A stretch of DNA of 64,000 bases from Xenorhabdus hominickii (lineage in GTDB: Bacteria; Pseudomonadota; Gammaproteobacteria; Enterobacterales; Enterobacteriaceae). The notes under the pieces were generated by a model that saw only the letters and a list, made by a program, of their open reading frames with translations, searched no databases and had not been told where the DNA came from. The position numbers and the translations under genes are program-made. Shown piece by piece: positions 33,008-42,442 of the stretch. The stretch covers positions 1,354,236-1,418,235 of the forward strand of contig NZ_NJAI01000001.1 of the NCBI RefSeq assembly GCF_002632725.1, in the 5' to 3' direction. Within the stretch, counting starts at the first letter, position 1. Each line of letters begins with the position of its first letter.

Positions 33008-34756
33008 TTATTTCCTCGCGCCGGATTCCGTAATTAATCGGACTTCTTCGCGTTCTTCAGGTGTCAGACCTTCGGTTCTTTCTTTAGCAATGAGAAAATT
33101 AAAACGTTCATCAAGTGCTGACGCGAAAAGATGGTTTAGCGCATCGCTAAATGTTTTTTCAGCAATTTCCTCTACCTGTATATCGTTCCATGTAGCGAGT
33201 TTTTCAAGCTGTTTTGCGTACTTATTATCGCGGTACAGCTCTAAAAGTTGCCCTGTTGTTAAACCTGGTTGGGCAAGGCACGTGTCGACAAGCTCTATAA
33301 ATAACGGCAATCCCGCTATCGGAGCAGAAAACATTCCTTGTAATGAAGGAACTAACGTCGCTAAATGCGGATTTTGCACCAACAATGCGATAAGGATACG
33401 CATTGTTGTTGGTTTCAGTTTTAGCGCCTGATATGCATCGGTATCTCTTTTGACAAGTTTTGCCAAGAATCGTTCCAATTGTGTTGTATCAGGTGTACCT
33501 AACAGATTTCCAAGTTCTTTAAGCAGGTAAAGTCGTAGTACTTCCCCAGGGATTTGACTGATCAGTGGCATGGCCAGCGAACTGAGTTTGGTCGCTCCTT
33601 CTGGGTTACTAAAATCAACCTGTGGTAACAGTGATTCGAACAAAAATGCAGATAAAGTCAGCGCCTTATCCATTCTTTGCTCGAATGCTTCTCGCCCTTC
33701 TTTGCGGATCAGTGAATCTGGATCTTCTCCATCAGGCAAGAACATAAAACGTAGTTGCCGCCCATCATTTAGATAGGGTAGGGCTGTTTCGAGCGATCGC
33801 CATGCTGCATCGAGACCGGCACGGTCACCATCGTAACAACAAATAACATTATCCGTTGTCCGAAAGAGTAACTGAATGTGTTCGGCTGTCGTGGACGTTC
33901 CCAATGAAGCTACGGCATAGTCAATGCCAAATTGGGCCAGCGCGACCACATCCATATAACCTTCAACCACTAATAGCTTTGAGAGTGCATTGTGGTTCTG
34001 CTGGGCTTCATAAAGACCATATAACTGGCGGCCTTTATGGAAAATTTCTGTTTCCGGTGAGTTCAGGTACTTGGGAAGAGCTTCTCCCAGTACTCTGCCG
34101 CCGAATGCAATCACTCGGCCACGGCGATCGCGAATTGGGAACATCACACGTTCGCGGAAACGATCATAAGTGCGGCCATTATCGTTCGTGACCAGCATTC
34201 CCGCATCGTTGAGCTGTTTTCGATCATCTTCGTTATGGGTAAACCGTTTCAGGGCGTTATCCCATCCCGCTGGCGCAAAACCAATGGCGAAGCGCTGGAT
34301 AATCTCTTCACTGAGCCCACGTTGAGTCAGATATTGTCGGGCTGACTGAGCACTGGGTGTATTCAGTGACTGCTGATAGAAGCTATTGAGTTTATCCATC
34401 AACTGATAAAGATTTTGCCTTTGGTGGCGTTCGATATGACCGCCACCAGAGCCGGTTTCATAAGGTACTTCCAGCCCGTGCATCGCTGCCAGTTCTTCGA
34501 TGGATTCGACAAAATCTAATCTGTCATAATTCATCAAAAAATCGATTGCGTTGCCGTGTGCACCACAACCAAAACAATGGTAAAACTGTTTATCGCCATT
34601 AACCGTAAATGAAGGGGTTTTTTCGTTATGAAAAGGACAGCACGCCTGATGATTTTTGCCTTTCTTTTTGAGAGGCACTCTGACATCGATCAAATCAATG
34701 ATATCGGTTCTTGCTAATAAGTCATTGATGAATGCGCGTGGAATTCGTCCAGCCAT
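33008..34756 (-). CDS. dnaG: DNA primase DnaG
   Basis: A 582-aa primase (E. coli 581) that makes RNA primers at the replication fork. The N-terminal zinc-binding domain is CPFHNEKTPSFTVNGDKQFY with HCFGCG. The TOPRIM core contains VVEGYMDVVAL and CYDGDRAG. A C-terminal DnaB-interacting helical domain follows. Middle gene of the operon, read through a weak hairpin after rpsU. Confidence 0.99.
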   Translation of the reverse strand: MAGRIPRAFINDLLARTDIIDLIDVRVPLKKKGKNHQACCPFHNEKTPSFTVNGDKQFYHCFGCGAHGNAIDFLMNYDRLDFVESIEELAAMHGLEVPYETGSGGGHIERHQRQNLYQLMDKLNSFYQQSLNTPSAQSARQYLTQRGLSEEIIQRFAIGFAPAGWDNALKRFTHNEDDRKQLNDAGMLVTNDNGRTYDRFRERVMFPIRDRRGRVIAFGGRVLGEALPKYLNSPETEIFHKGRQLYGLYEAQQNHNALSKLLVVEGYMDVVALAQFGIDYAVASLGTSTTAEHIQLLFRTTDNVICCYDGDRAGLDAAWRSLETALPYLNDGRQLRFMFLPDGEDPDSLIRKEGREAFEQRMDKALTLSAFLFESLLPQVDFSNPEGATKLSSLAMPLISQIPGEVLRLYLLKELGNLLGTPDTTQLERFLAKLVKRDTDAYQALKLKPTTMRILIALLVQNPHLATLVPSLQGMFSAPIAGLPLFIELVDTCLAQPGLTTGQLLELYRDNKYAKQLEKLATWNDIQVEEIAEKTFSDALNHLFASALDERFNFLIAKERTEGLTPEEREEVRLITESGARK

Positions 34757-34790
34757 AAGCCCTTTTACGCCTGTTGATGAACGAGAATAA

Positions 34791-34822
34791 GCCGCGCTTC
34801 CCTTGAGAAAGCACGGCCTTTA
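34791..34822 (-). terminator. Partial terminator between rpsU and dnaG
   Basis: The minus-strand RNA GCCGUGCUUUC...GGAAGCGCGGC forms an 11-bp stem using three G-U pairs, followed by UUAUUCU. E. coli has a leaky terminator at the same place that keeps S21 output well above primase. Confidence 0.65.
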
Positions 34823-34831
34823 ACTGCAGTA

Positions 34832-34847
34832 GTTTGTTAAAACAAAC
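34832..34847. repeat. 16-bp palindrome between rpsU and dnaG
   Basis: GTTTGTT-AA-AACAAAC, 23 bp past the rpsU stop. E. coli has a LexA site in this spacer, but this does not carry CTGT/ACAG, so it is not a LexA box. It could be an operator or an RNA hairpin. Confidence 0.5.
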
Positions 34848-34870
34848 ACTATGCGGATTAACCGCAAGAA

Positions 34871-35578
<708 letters not shown>

Positions 35579-36616
35579 ATGCGAGTTTTAGGTATAGAAA
35601 CGTCCTGCGATGAAACCGGAATCGCAATTTATGATGATAAAGCCGGTCTGCTAGCCAATCAATTGTACAGTCAGGTCAAGCTGCATGCTGATTATGGCGG
35701 TGTTGTGCCCGAACTGGCATCCCGTGACCACATTCGTAAAACGGTTCCCTTGATTCAGGCTGCTTTGAAGGAAGCCGGTTTGACGAGCAAGGACATTGAT
35801 GCCGTTGCTTACACGGCGGGGCCGGGTTTGGTCGGTGCGTTGCTGGTTGGTGCAACTATCGGGCGTTCACTGGCATTTGCGTGGAATGTACCTGCTATTC
35901 CCGTGCATCATATGGAAGGCCATCTGCTGGCGCCTATGCTAGAAGAGCGTAGTCCTGAATTTCCTTTTGTTGCCTTGCTGGTTTCTGGTGGTCATACCCA
36001 GCTTATCAGTGTGACAGGTATTGGGGAATACAAACTGTTGGGTGAATCAATTGATGATGCAGCAGGTGAAGCTTTCGACAAGACAGCAAAATTGCTCGGG
36101 CTGGATTATCCCGGAGGGCCTTTGCTTTCCCGTATGGCACAGCAGGGTGAGGCAGGACGTTTTGTTTTCCCACGTCCGATGACAGATCGTCCGGGGATGG
36201 ATTTCAGTTTCTCCGGTCTGAAAACGTTCGCCGCCAATACGATCCGCAATAACATTCATGGTCATGATGCTACTGAGGATGAACAAACTAAGGCGGATAT
36301 TGCCCGTGCATTTGAAGATGCTGTTGTAGACACTTTAGCGATTAAATGTAAGCGAGCACTAGAACAGACTGGGTTCAAGCGTCTGGTAATGGCCGGAGGC
36401 GTCAGTGCAAACCGAACATTGCGTGCCAAGATGCAGGAAGTAATGGAAAAATTGGGAGGCGAAGCCTTCTATGCCCGACCTGAATTTTGTACTGATAATG
36501 GGGCGATGATTGCATTAGCTGGCATGATCCGTTTACAGGGAAATACTGACAGTGAATTGGGTGTCACGGTAAAACCACGTTGGCCGTTGGCTGATCTCCC
36601 TTCATTGCAAAAATGA
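35579..36616 (+). CDS. tsaD: tRNA N6-threonylcarbamoyladenosine synthase TsaD
   Basis: A 345-aa enzyme (E. coli 337) that transfers the threonylcarbamoyl group to A37 of ANN-decoding tRNAs with TsaB and TsaE. The ASKHA fold motifs are visible: [15 protein letters not shown], metal ligands in [29 protein letters not shown] and [10 protein letters not shown]. Essential gene, divergent from rpsU as in E. coli. Confidence 0.99.
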   Translation: MRVLGIETSCDETGIAIYDDKAGLLANQLYSQVKLHADYGGVVPELASRDHIRKTVPLIQAALKEAGLTSKDIDAVAYTAGPGLVGALLVGATIGRSLAFAWNVPAIPVHHMEGHLLAPMLEERSPEFPFVALLVSGGHTQLISVTGIGEYKLLGESIDDAAGEAFDKTAKLLGLDYPGGPLLSRMAQQGEAGRFVFPRPMTDRPGMDFSFSGLKTFAANTIRNNIHGHDATEDEQTKADIARAFEDAVVDTLAIKCKRALEQTGFKRLVMAGGVSANRTLRAKMQEVMEKLGGEAFYARPEFCTDNGAMIALAGMIRLQGNTDSELGVTVKPRWPLADLPSLQK

Positions 36617-36696
36617 AAATGTAAAAGTGAAAATTCAAGGTTATTTAACTGTTTGATACAGTGTAGTTTAAAAACTATTACTGCCAACGGCATAAT

Positions 36697-36729
36697 ATCA
36701 ATGATCGCTGATTTCTAGCGATCATTGAT
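36697..36729. terminator. Convergent terminator after tsaD
   Basis: A perfect 13-bp stem ATCAATGATCGCT / AGCGATCATTGAT with a 7-nt loop lies between tsaD and the converging methyltransferase gene. Confidence 0.75.
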
Positions 36730-36743
36730 TCCTTATTAATAGT

Positions 36744-37718
36744 TTATTTTTTCATCTCAATGATATACTGGTTACTTCCCGTTTTGGAAAAATCCAGACT
36801 GTATGTGTTGGTGATAGAAAATCCAGCCTGTTTTGCTAATGATTCAAATTCGAATAGATACCGTTCTTTACCTGACAGAAGGGCATCCATATATAAATCA
36901 AAAGACTCTGCTTCTGTATTGTTTTTTTCTTTAATCATATCAATGATATATATAACTGAATCTTCACTCATGGCTTTATGGCAATTTTTCAGAATATCAA
37001 TAGCTTGATTATCTGGCCAATTATGCAAAACATTTTTTATGCAATAAGCATCATATCCTGAAGGAATAGTGGAAAAAAAATCGCCATTGATGAAGGTGAT
37101 CCCTTCTGATTCTTGTTTGGAAAAATCATATTGATCCATGACGTGACATTGGATATGTGGATAGTGCATTTTTATATTTTTGGCTAAAGAGCCTTTACCT
37201 CCTCCTATATCGATAATTGAGAAAATATCATTCAGTGGAATATGTTTGATAATATGTTCATTCATTATATCGGTAACTTTTGACATTAAATTATCAAAAG
37301 TAGTTTTGAGGGTTTTATTATGTTCATGACTGAAATAATCAAAAAACTTTTCATGATGATTAAGCTCAAAAGCAGATTGACTATTCGCTTTATTTAAAGA
37401 TGCACTGTATTGTGACCAAGCGCTCCAGCAGGTTGGACTTAATTCAAATTTTATATGCAATGTTTCAAGGCTGTTTGGATCACTTAGTGATGAACACTGT
37501 TCAGTAAGATAAAATTTGTCACCTTTTTTCGTTAATACATTGAGTGATTGCATGTAATTCAATAGCCGATGAAATCTCTCTTGAGAGGCATTACATAGTT
37601 TCGCAAGTTGCTCCTCAGTCTTACCGTCTTGGGTGCTTAAATATTGTGGAGCATTGCTTTCCACAAAAGCAAACAACGCATTGGATTTACGATAAGCAGT
37701 GATCATTTCCGATAGCAT
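36744..37718 (-). CDS. SAM-dependent O-methyltransferase, plant-OMT type
   Basis: A 324-aa class I methyltransferase of the acetylserotonin/caffeate OMT type. The N-terminal winged-helix dimerisation region (KTEEQLAKLCNASQERFHRL) is followed by the SAM motif I (SIIDIGGGKGSLAKNI), motif II (HVMDQYDF) and the catalytic-base segment KNVLHNWPDNQA with its histidine. Such enzymes methylate small phenolics or natural products; the substrate is unknown. The gene is markedly AT-rich, stands alone where E. coli has ttd genes, and looks like acquired accessory metabolism. Confidence 0.85.
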   Translation of the reverse strand: MLSEMITAYRKSNALFAFVESNAPQYLSTQDGKTEEQLAKLCNASQERFHRLLNYMQSLNVLTKKGDKFYLTEQCSSLSDPNSLETLHIKFELSPTCWSAWSQYSASLNKANSQSAFELNHHEKFFDYFSHEHNKTLKTTFDNLMSKVTDIMNEHIIKHIPLNDIFSIIDIGGGKGSLAKNIKMHYPHIQCHVMDQYDFSKQESEGITFINGDFFSTIPSGYDAYCIKNVLHNWPDNQAIDILKNCHKAMSEDSVIYIIDMIKEKNNTEAESFDLYMDALLSGKERYLFEFESLAKQAGFSITNTYSLDFSKTGSNQYIIEMKK

Positions 37719-38223
37719 TATTCATGTTCCTTATTCAAATTTTATAAATGTTTCTTTTTTGGAAGGTAAATGACTGATGTATTTGATTGATGGATACTGT
37801 TTTTTGATTATCACACTTATTGAGTCTGACATCAGGGATGTCATCTTAAATCTGCTTATAAAATCATTTCTTATGATTGCTTATACCCGATGGGCTTCAA
37901 AATGCAGAACTTGGTCAACAAAGTACTAATTTGAAAGACGACAGTATATGTCATTAAATAGCTTATCTATTAGTTTCTTTTGTTAATTTTTTAGTTTAAT
38001 TGAGAGTAAATTGAATTATAGATTTTTATAGTACTTAATTAAATGTTTTAATGTGTTTAAAAATATTACTTTCTTATTAAGAAAGAATGGCTTTTTGTGG
38101 GTGGGTTTCATGATACTTAATCGTGTTCTTAATGTGAAAATTTATTTTTTTATTTTTTCTATGAGTTATTTTTATTGGTGTGATTACAAATGTATTTGAT
38201 GAGGAAATATGCTGAAATTGGTA
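37719..38223. other. AT-rich spacer upstream of the methyltransferase gene
   Basis: About 505 bp with no supported gene on either strand. It contains one palindromic repeat (37882-37948) and long A/T tracts, plus the methyltransferase promoter near 37720-37800. Confidence 0.5.
37882..37948. repeat. Short palindromic repeat, degenerate copy
   Basis: Starts TATACCCGATGGGCTTCAAA and ends ATTTGAAAGACGACAGTATA, mirroring the element at 35372-35432 with mismatches. Confidence 0.6.
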
Positions 38224-38260
38224 AAAAATCCCAGTCAAATTGAATTCACTGGGATCTTGT
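38224..38260 (-). terminator. Terminator of the lipoprotein/coiled-coil gene pair
   Basis: On the minus strand ATCCCAGT, a loop of 11 and ACTGGGAT are followed by TTTTTT. It can also act rightward. Confidence 0.75.
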
Positions 38261-38299
38261 TTTTAATTGAAAGAATTAGTTTTGCTCAGAATTAATATA

Positions 38300-38842
38300 T
38301 TACTTGAACCAACCACTGGATTGCTTCTCACGAGCACGGCCTTCACTTTCTAACAGAGCTTTACCACCTGATGATAAATTACGATTAACATCAGCTTCTG
38401 ACTGGATAACATCTGTTTTTGCCGCTTGGGTTTTCAACTCTTGATCAATGAAATCATTTTCACGTTTCACTCTGGCTACACGTTTTTCCAACTCAAGTTT
38501 TTTCATCTCTAATTCGAGTTTGCGCAGCTCATCTTCATAAGTTTGATCTCTTTTTTTATCTGCCGCTGCGTCGGCAAGTCGTCTTTGCTTCTCCACTGAT
38601 TGCGCAGCCTCGTGCTTTCTTATTTTTTCTGCTCTAGTCGCGGCTTCTTTTTGTTTTTTTGCTTTTTCTGCTCTGGCTTCTTTTTCTAATTTAGCCTGTA
38701 GAGCTACTTGTTGTTTCTGCTCTTCAGTTTTGCCTTCATTTTCTGCTTGGGCAATGGCAGAAAGCTGGCTTTGAAGAGATGAAGAAAAAGCTGGCATGGA
38801 TAGAGTAGCCAGTAAAGATGCAATAAAGATTTCCTTAACCAT
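38300..38842 (-). CDS. Periplasmic coiled-coil protein, DUF5384-like
   Basis: A 180-aa exported protein: signal peptide (MVKEIFIASLLATLSMPAFS) followed by a long charged coiled coil (ARAEKAKKQKEAATRAEKIR, ELRKLELEMKKLELEKRVAR). From memory this fits DUF5384. The function is unknown; the coiled coil may span or scaffold the periplasm. It follows the lipoprotein gene by 14 bp with RBS AGGTGA, so the two are cotranscribed. Confidence 0.7.
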   Translation of the reverse strand: MVKEIFIASLLATLSMPAFSSSLQSQLSAIAQAENEGKTEEQKQQVALQAKLEKEARAEKAKKQKEAATRAEKIRKHEAAQSVEKQRRLADAAADKKRDQTYEDELRKLELEMKKLELEKRVARVKRENDFIDQELKTQAAKTDVIQSEADVNRNLSSGGKALLESEGRAREKQSSGWFK

Positions 38843-38856
38843 AATTCACCTGCTTA

Positions 38857-39372
38857 TTATTTTTTATCTGGGCAAGCGGCATTAGGCTGGATGCGCGTTT
38901 CGTTTGCTTTGGTTGAAATGATTACAGCTAATCCTGGCGTGAATTGACATATGCGGCCAACCTGAGTTGATGTGTAAATTTTAGTTTTTTCTTTGTATGT
39001 CAGGGAAACGCCTTCTACCAGCACTTTATCTTTTATCATCGAACCTGCTGCCGCACCAACGGCACCACCACCTACTGCACCAGCAGCAATACCCGCACCA
39101 GAACCAGAGCCGACGTTATAACCGACAACACCGCCTGCTACAGCACCAAGAATGGCACCAAATGTTTGGGCTGCTTCTTTGTTTGATTTGTTTTCTACAA
39201 CTATTTTTGCAGGAAGTACAGAAATAATATTGACTGTCGTTGTTTCTTGCTTTCCATTTAATTGAGTCGTGTCATAAACATCCGCTGCAAATGAATCGGC
39301 ATTGGATTGGCATCCGCTCATAACAATAGAAGAAGCAGCCATTACTGAGATGCATAATGATTTAATTTTCAC
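38857..39372 (-). CDS. Glycine-zipper outer-membrane lipoprotein (SlyB-like)
   Basis: A 171-aa lipoprotein: signal peptide with lipobox (ASSIVMSG-C, Cys21). A glycine-zipper 2TM region (FGAILGAVAGGVVGYNVGSG, GIAAGAVGGGAVGAAAGSMI) resembles SlyB/Pcp, and a C-terminal domain has a conserved cysteine (RICQFTPG, NAACPD). The likely role is outer-membrane integrity; its exact relation to SlyB is uncertain. First gene of a two-gene operon with the coiled-coil protein. Confidence 0.75.
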   Translation of the reverse strand: MKIKSLCISVMAASSIVMSGCQSNADSFAADVYDTTQLNGKQETTTVNIISVLPAKIVVENKSNKEAAQTFGAILGAVAGGVVGYNVGSGSGAGIAAGAVGGGAVGAAAGSMIKDKVLVEGVSLTYKEKTKIYTSTQVGRICQFTPGLAVIISTKANETRIQPNAACPDKK

Positions 39373-39652
39373 TTTTATTACCTATAAAACCGCAAAAAAG
39401 AGATGATACTGCATCCTTTTGTGATAATAAACAAGATAATATATAGGTTATATTGAATTAGGTCGTTATTTAACCTTGAAGCAAGTTGAGGTTACCTATT
39501 TATATGTATTTATTTGAAAGATAATTGAGGAATTTTTTTGAGTAAATAAAGAGCAATTTTTTCGAGGCAGAAGATCATAATTGTTGTTATGAAATAGAAT
39601 ATCTAAAAATAATCTTTCTTTTATAGAGGTAAGCAGGGAAGTTAATAATTTT
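39373..39652. other. AT-rich spacer between lipoprotein and dehydrogenase genes
   Basis: About 280 bp, no gene seen. It holds the lipoprotein promoter and A/T-rich sequence only. Confidence 0.4.
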
Positions 39653-39687
39653 AGCAGGAAGGATTATTTAAATTTATCCTTCCTGCT
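39653..39687. terminator. Terminator-like hairpin after the dehydrogenase gene
   Basis: A perfect 12-bp stem AGCAGGAAGGAT / ATCCTTCCTGCT, 13 bp past the dehydrogenase stop. The minus-strand tail is AAAATTATT, so termination in that direction is weaker than the stem suggests. Confidence 0.6.
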
Positions 39688-39699
39688 TTGTTTGTACGC

Positions 39700-40740
39700 T
39701 TATTCTGCTGTCAGGACAATTTTCAGGGCTTTTTCCTTTGCTGCGTTACCAAAAATGTCATAAGCCCTCTCTATTTCACTCAGTGGATAATGATGAGTAG
39801 CAAGTTTTTCAGGTGAAATTTTGCCGGATTGGACACTTTTCAGCAGCATTGGTGTACTGCTGGTGTTGACCAATCCTGTCGTAATGGAGATATTCTTGAT
39901 CCAAAGCTCTTCCAAGTGCAATTCGACGGATTTTCCGTGAACACCAACGTTAGCGATAGAACCTCCAGCGGTAATGATATCCTGACATATCTTGAATGTT
40001 GCGGGGATGCCAACGCACTCAATTGCGACATCCACACCAATGCCATCAGTAATTTTGTTAATCTCTTCCACTATGTTTTGATGTGCTGGGTTGATAACGG
40101 TATTGGCACCAAACTGTTGTGCGACGCTAAGGCGATTATCATCGGTATCAATCATGATGATATGTGCTGGTGAATAGAATTGTGATGCCAGTAACGCCGA
40201 AAGACCAACTGGCCCCGCACCAATCAGGGCGATGGTATGACCTGGTTGCACTCTGCCATTCAAGACGCCGATTTCAAACCCCGTAGGCAAGATGTCACTG
40301 AGCATTAATGCTGCTGCTTCATCTACCCCGTCTGGCAGACGATGCAGGCTATTATCTGCATGAGGAATGCGGACTTTCTCTGCCTGAGTACCATCGATTT
40401 TATGTCCAAGGATCCAACCACCGTCCTTACAGTGTGCATAAAGCTGGCGTTTGCAATAACGGCAGCTACCGCAGACAGTGATACAGGAGATGATTACCTT
40501 ATCACCCACTTTGATATTACGGACAGAGCTTCCAACAGATTCAACAATTCCAATACCTTCATGGCCCAAAATTCGTCCTGCGTCTACAGTAGGAACGTCT
40601 CCTTTGAGGATATGCAGATCTGTTCCACAAATAGTGGTTTTGACGATGCGGACAATTGCATCGGTTGACTCGATGAGTTGAGGTGGTGCTTTTTCTTCCC
40701 AGAACTTTTTTCCCGCTCCGTGATAAACGAGTGCTTTCAT
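39700..40740 (-). CDS. Zinc-dependent medium-chain alcohol dehydrogenase
   Basis: A 346-aa NAD(P)-dependent oxidoreductase. Catalytic zinc ligands are in TTICGTDLHILKG and the GHEGIGIVESVG signature; the structural zinc cysteines are CGSCRYCKRQLYAHC. The Rossmann motif is ALIGAGPVGLSALLASQ, followed by MIDTDDNR, where the Asp favours NAD. Closest groups are threonine/sorbitol and short-chain alcohol dehydrogenases; the substrate cannot be named. It stands alone between long spacers in the accessory patch. Confidence 0.88.
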   Translation of the reverse strand: MKALVYHGAGKKFWEEKAPPQLIESTDAIVRIVKTTICGTDLHILKGDVPTVDAGRILGHEGIGIVESVGSSVRNIKVGDKVIISCITVCGSCRYCKRQLYAHCKDGGWILGHKIDGTQAEKVRIPHADNSLHRLPDGVDEAAALMLSDILPTGFEIGVLNGRVQPGHTIALIGAGPVGLSALLASQFYSPAHIIMIDTDDNRLSVAQQFGANTVINPAHQNIVEEINKITDGIGVDVAIECVGIPATFKICQDIITAGGSIANVGVHGKSVELHLEELWIKNISITTGLVNTSSTPMLLKSVQSGKISPEKLATHHYPLSEIERAYDIFGNAAKEKALKIVLTAE

Positions 40741-41191
40741 AAGATCTCCTCACAGATTATTGGGTTTTTGCAATGTGAATCCGGTCTTTTGGATGGTTCA
40801 AATTGGTGGTTAAAAAATGACAAGTAATTTAAAAGGTGTCGTTTGATTTATAAAATAATTGAAATTATGGGGCAATTCACGGTGTAGAAATAGTAAGTAT
40901 AGTATGTGATTTATCGGTGCTTATGGTTTTTTAAGTGCATTTTTCCATTTTTTACCATTAATTTTTATAATGTTTTTGTGTGGTAAGCTAATTTCTTTGG
41001 CACTATTCCATAATCTGATCCACATTATGGCTTACGAGATGGTTTGCGCGATGATTTGCACTGTGTGTCTGGTGCCTGTATTACGCTGATACTTTTTAGG
41101 ACGCTCGACACGAAATACGCTCGTCACGAAATAGAAGATGGTGGCGTTTTTTTGGAGGGAAGGTCATGGAATAGAGGTTATGGAATAGAGA
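40741..41191. other. Spacer between dehydrogenase and plsY, with tandem repeats
   Basis: About 450 bp with no supported gene. Near its right end it has two 16-bp units ACGCTCG-ACACGAAAT / ACGCTCG-TCACGAAAT (41101-41132) and two 14-bp units CATGGAATAGAGGT / TATGGAATAGAGAA (41165-41192). Confidence 0.6.
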
Positions 41192-41208
41192 AGCCCCTTG
41201 TGGGGGCT
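41192..41208 (-). terminator. plsY terminator hairpin
   Basis: On the minus strand AGCCCC-CACAA-GGGGCT followed by TCTCTATT, just past the plsY stop. The T tract is weak. Confidence 0.5.
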
Positions 41209-41216
41209 GTCCGCTC

Positions 41217-41873
41217 TCAATCGTCTTGTTGCTCCTGCTTGGTTGCTTGAAGTTTCTCTTGGTCTGTCATTTCTTGTTTCTTTTTCAATTTCTGCCAGAT
41301 ACGGCTCTCCTGTCCTCGCCAAAGGCGCTGGATATTATCGTGGTGGCGAACCAGCACCAGACATGACAACATTGCGACGGGAAAAGTGAATTCAGGTTTG
41401 AACCACCAGACGTAGAAAGGCGCGATTAATGCGCTAACGATAGCACCTAATGAAGAATAACCACTTAGCAATGCGGTCATCAGCCATGTGCCAGCAACTA
41501 ATCCCATGAGATCCCAGCCGATGGCGGCAATGGCACCAAAGGCTGTTGCTACGCCTTTTCCCCCCTTAAAATGGAAGAAGACGGGGTAAATATGCCCCAG
41601 ACAGGCAGCAATGGCGACAATACCTAAATAAAATGGGGGAATATTGAGTTTGTATGCCAGCCAAACCGGGATCATTCCTTTTAGGACATCACAGACCAAT
41701 ACTGACAATGCCGCCCATTTACCACCAATGCGTAATACATTCGTTGCCCCTGGGTTACCAGAACCATGTTGACGGGGGTCGGGAAGTCCTGCCAAACGGC
41801 AGATCAATATCGCGCTGGATATGGAGCCACATAAATACGCGAAGATGATCATGCCAAGCGCGATAGCACTCAT
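41217..41873 (-). CDS. plsY: Glycerol-3-phosphate acyltransferase PlsY
   Basis: A 218-aa inner-membrane enzyme that acylates glycerol-3-phosphate from acyl-phosphate, the first step of phospholipid synthesis. ATG 41873 ([20 protein letters not shown]) matches the family. Signature motifs are [19 protein letters not shown] and [13 protein letters not shown], with five hydrophobic spans. The charged glutamine-rich tail ([20 protein letters not shown]) is longer than in E. coli. Divergent from folB. Confidence 0.97.
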   Translation of the reverse strand: MSAIALGMIIFAYLCGSISSAILICRLAGLPDPRQHGSGNPGATNVLRIGGKWAALSVLVCDVLKGMIPVWLAYKLNIPPFYLGIVAIAACLGHIYPVFFHFKGGKGVATAFGAIAAIGWDLMGLVAGTWLMTALLSGYSSLGAIVSALIAPFYVWWFKPEFTFPVAMLSCLVLVRHHDNIQRLWRGQESRIWQKLKKKQEMTDQEKLQATKQEQQDD

Positions 41874-41981
41874 AAGATATCTCCAATGAATAGGGGTCGT
41901 TTTCTTAACTCTAACAATGGATAATACGCACATTTCGCCGGAAGTGGTATCCGGTGAACTGAAAAACGGGGGAAGGGCGTG

Positions 41982-42335
41982 ATGGATATCGTATTTATTG
42001 AAGAATTAACGGTTATTACTACTATTGGTGTTTATGATTGGGAACAGGCAATTAAGCAAAAATTAGTGTTCGATATCGAAATGGGATGGGACAACCAGCG
42101 AGCCGCTTCCAGCGATAATGTGGGACACTGTTTAGATTATGCTAAGGTCAGCGAAGCGGTGATCCACCATGTGGAAAGCCAGCGTTTTGCCTTGGTTGAA
42201 CGTGTGGCAGAGGAAGTGGCAGATATTTTGCTGAACCAATTTCATTCACCTTGGGTAAGAATCAAAGTCAGTAAACCGGGAGCCGTTGCACATGCCAAAA
42301 GTGTAGGGGTAGTGATTGAGCGGAATGCGGGTTAA
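41982..42335 (+). CDS. folB: Dihydroneopterin aldolase FolB
   Basis: A 117-aa folate-pathway enzyme converting dihydroneopterin to hydroxymethyl-dihydropterin and glycolaldehyde. [20 protein letters not shown] and the C-terminal [20 protein letters not shown] follow E. coli FolB closely. ATG 41982 is preferred to the GTG three bases earlier. In E. coli bacA (uppP) comes next; here the next gene is cca. Confidence 0.98.
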   Translation: MDIVFIEELTVITTIGVYDWEQAIKQKLVFDIEMGWDNQRAASSDNVGHCLDYAKVSEAVIHHVESQRFALVERVAEEVADILLNQFHSPWVRIKVSKPGAVAHAKSVGVVIERNAG

Positions 42336-42363
42336 TTGGTGAACTCCTCATACGGGCACATTA

Positions 42364-42402
42364 AAAAGCGTCTCCAATTAATGAGCTATTCGGGACGCTT
42401 TT
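42364..42402. terminator. Convergent terminator folB/cca
   Basis: AAAAGCGTC and GACGCTTTT pair across a 21-nt loop, with A and T runs outside, serving both converging genes. Confidence 0.8.
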
Positions 42403-42442
42403 ATACAATGCTAGTTTTAACGTTAAAATTAATTTCTGGATA

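Noticed and set aside
34832..34847. LexA box between rpsU and dnaG
   Set aside because: The palindrome lacks the CTGT-N8-ACAG pattern.
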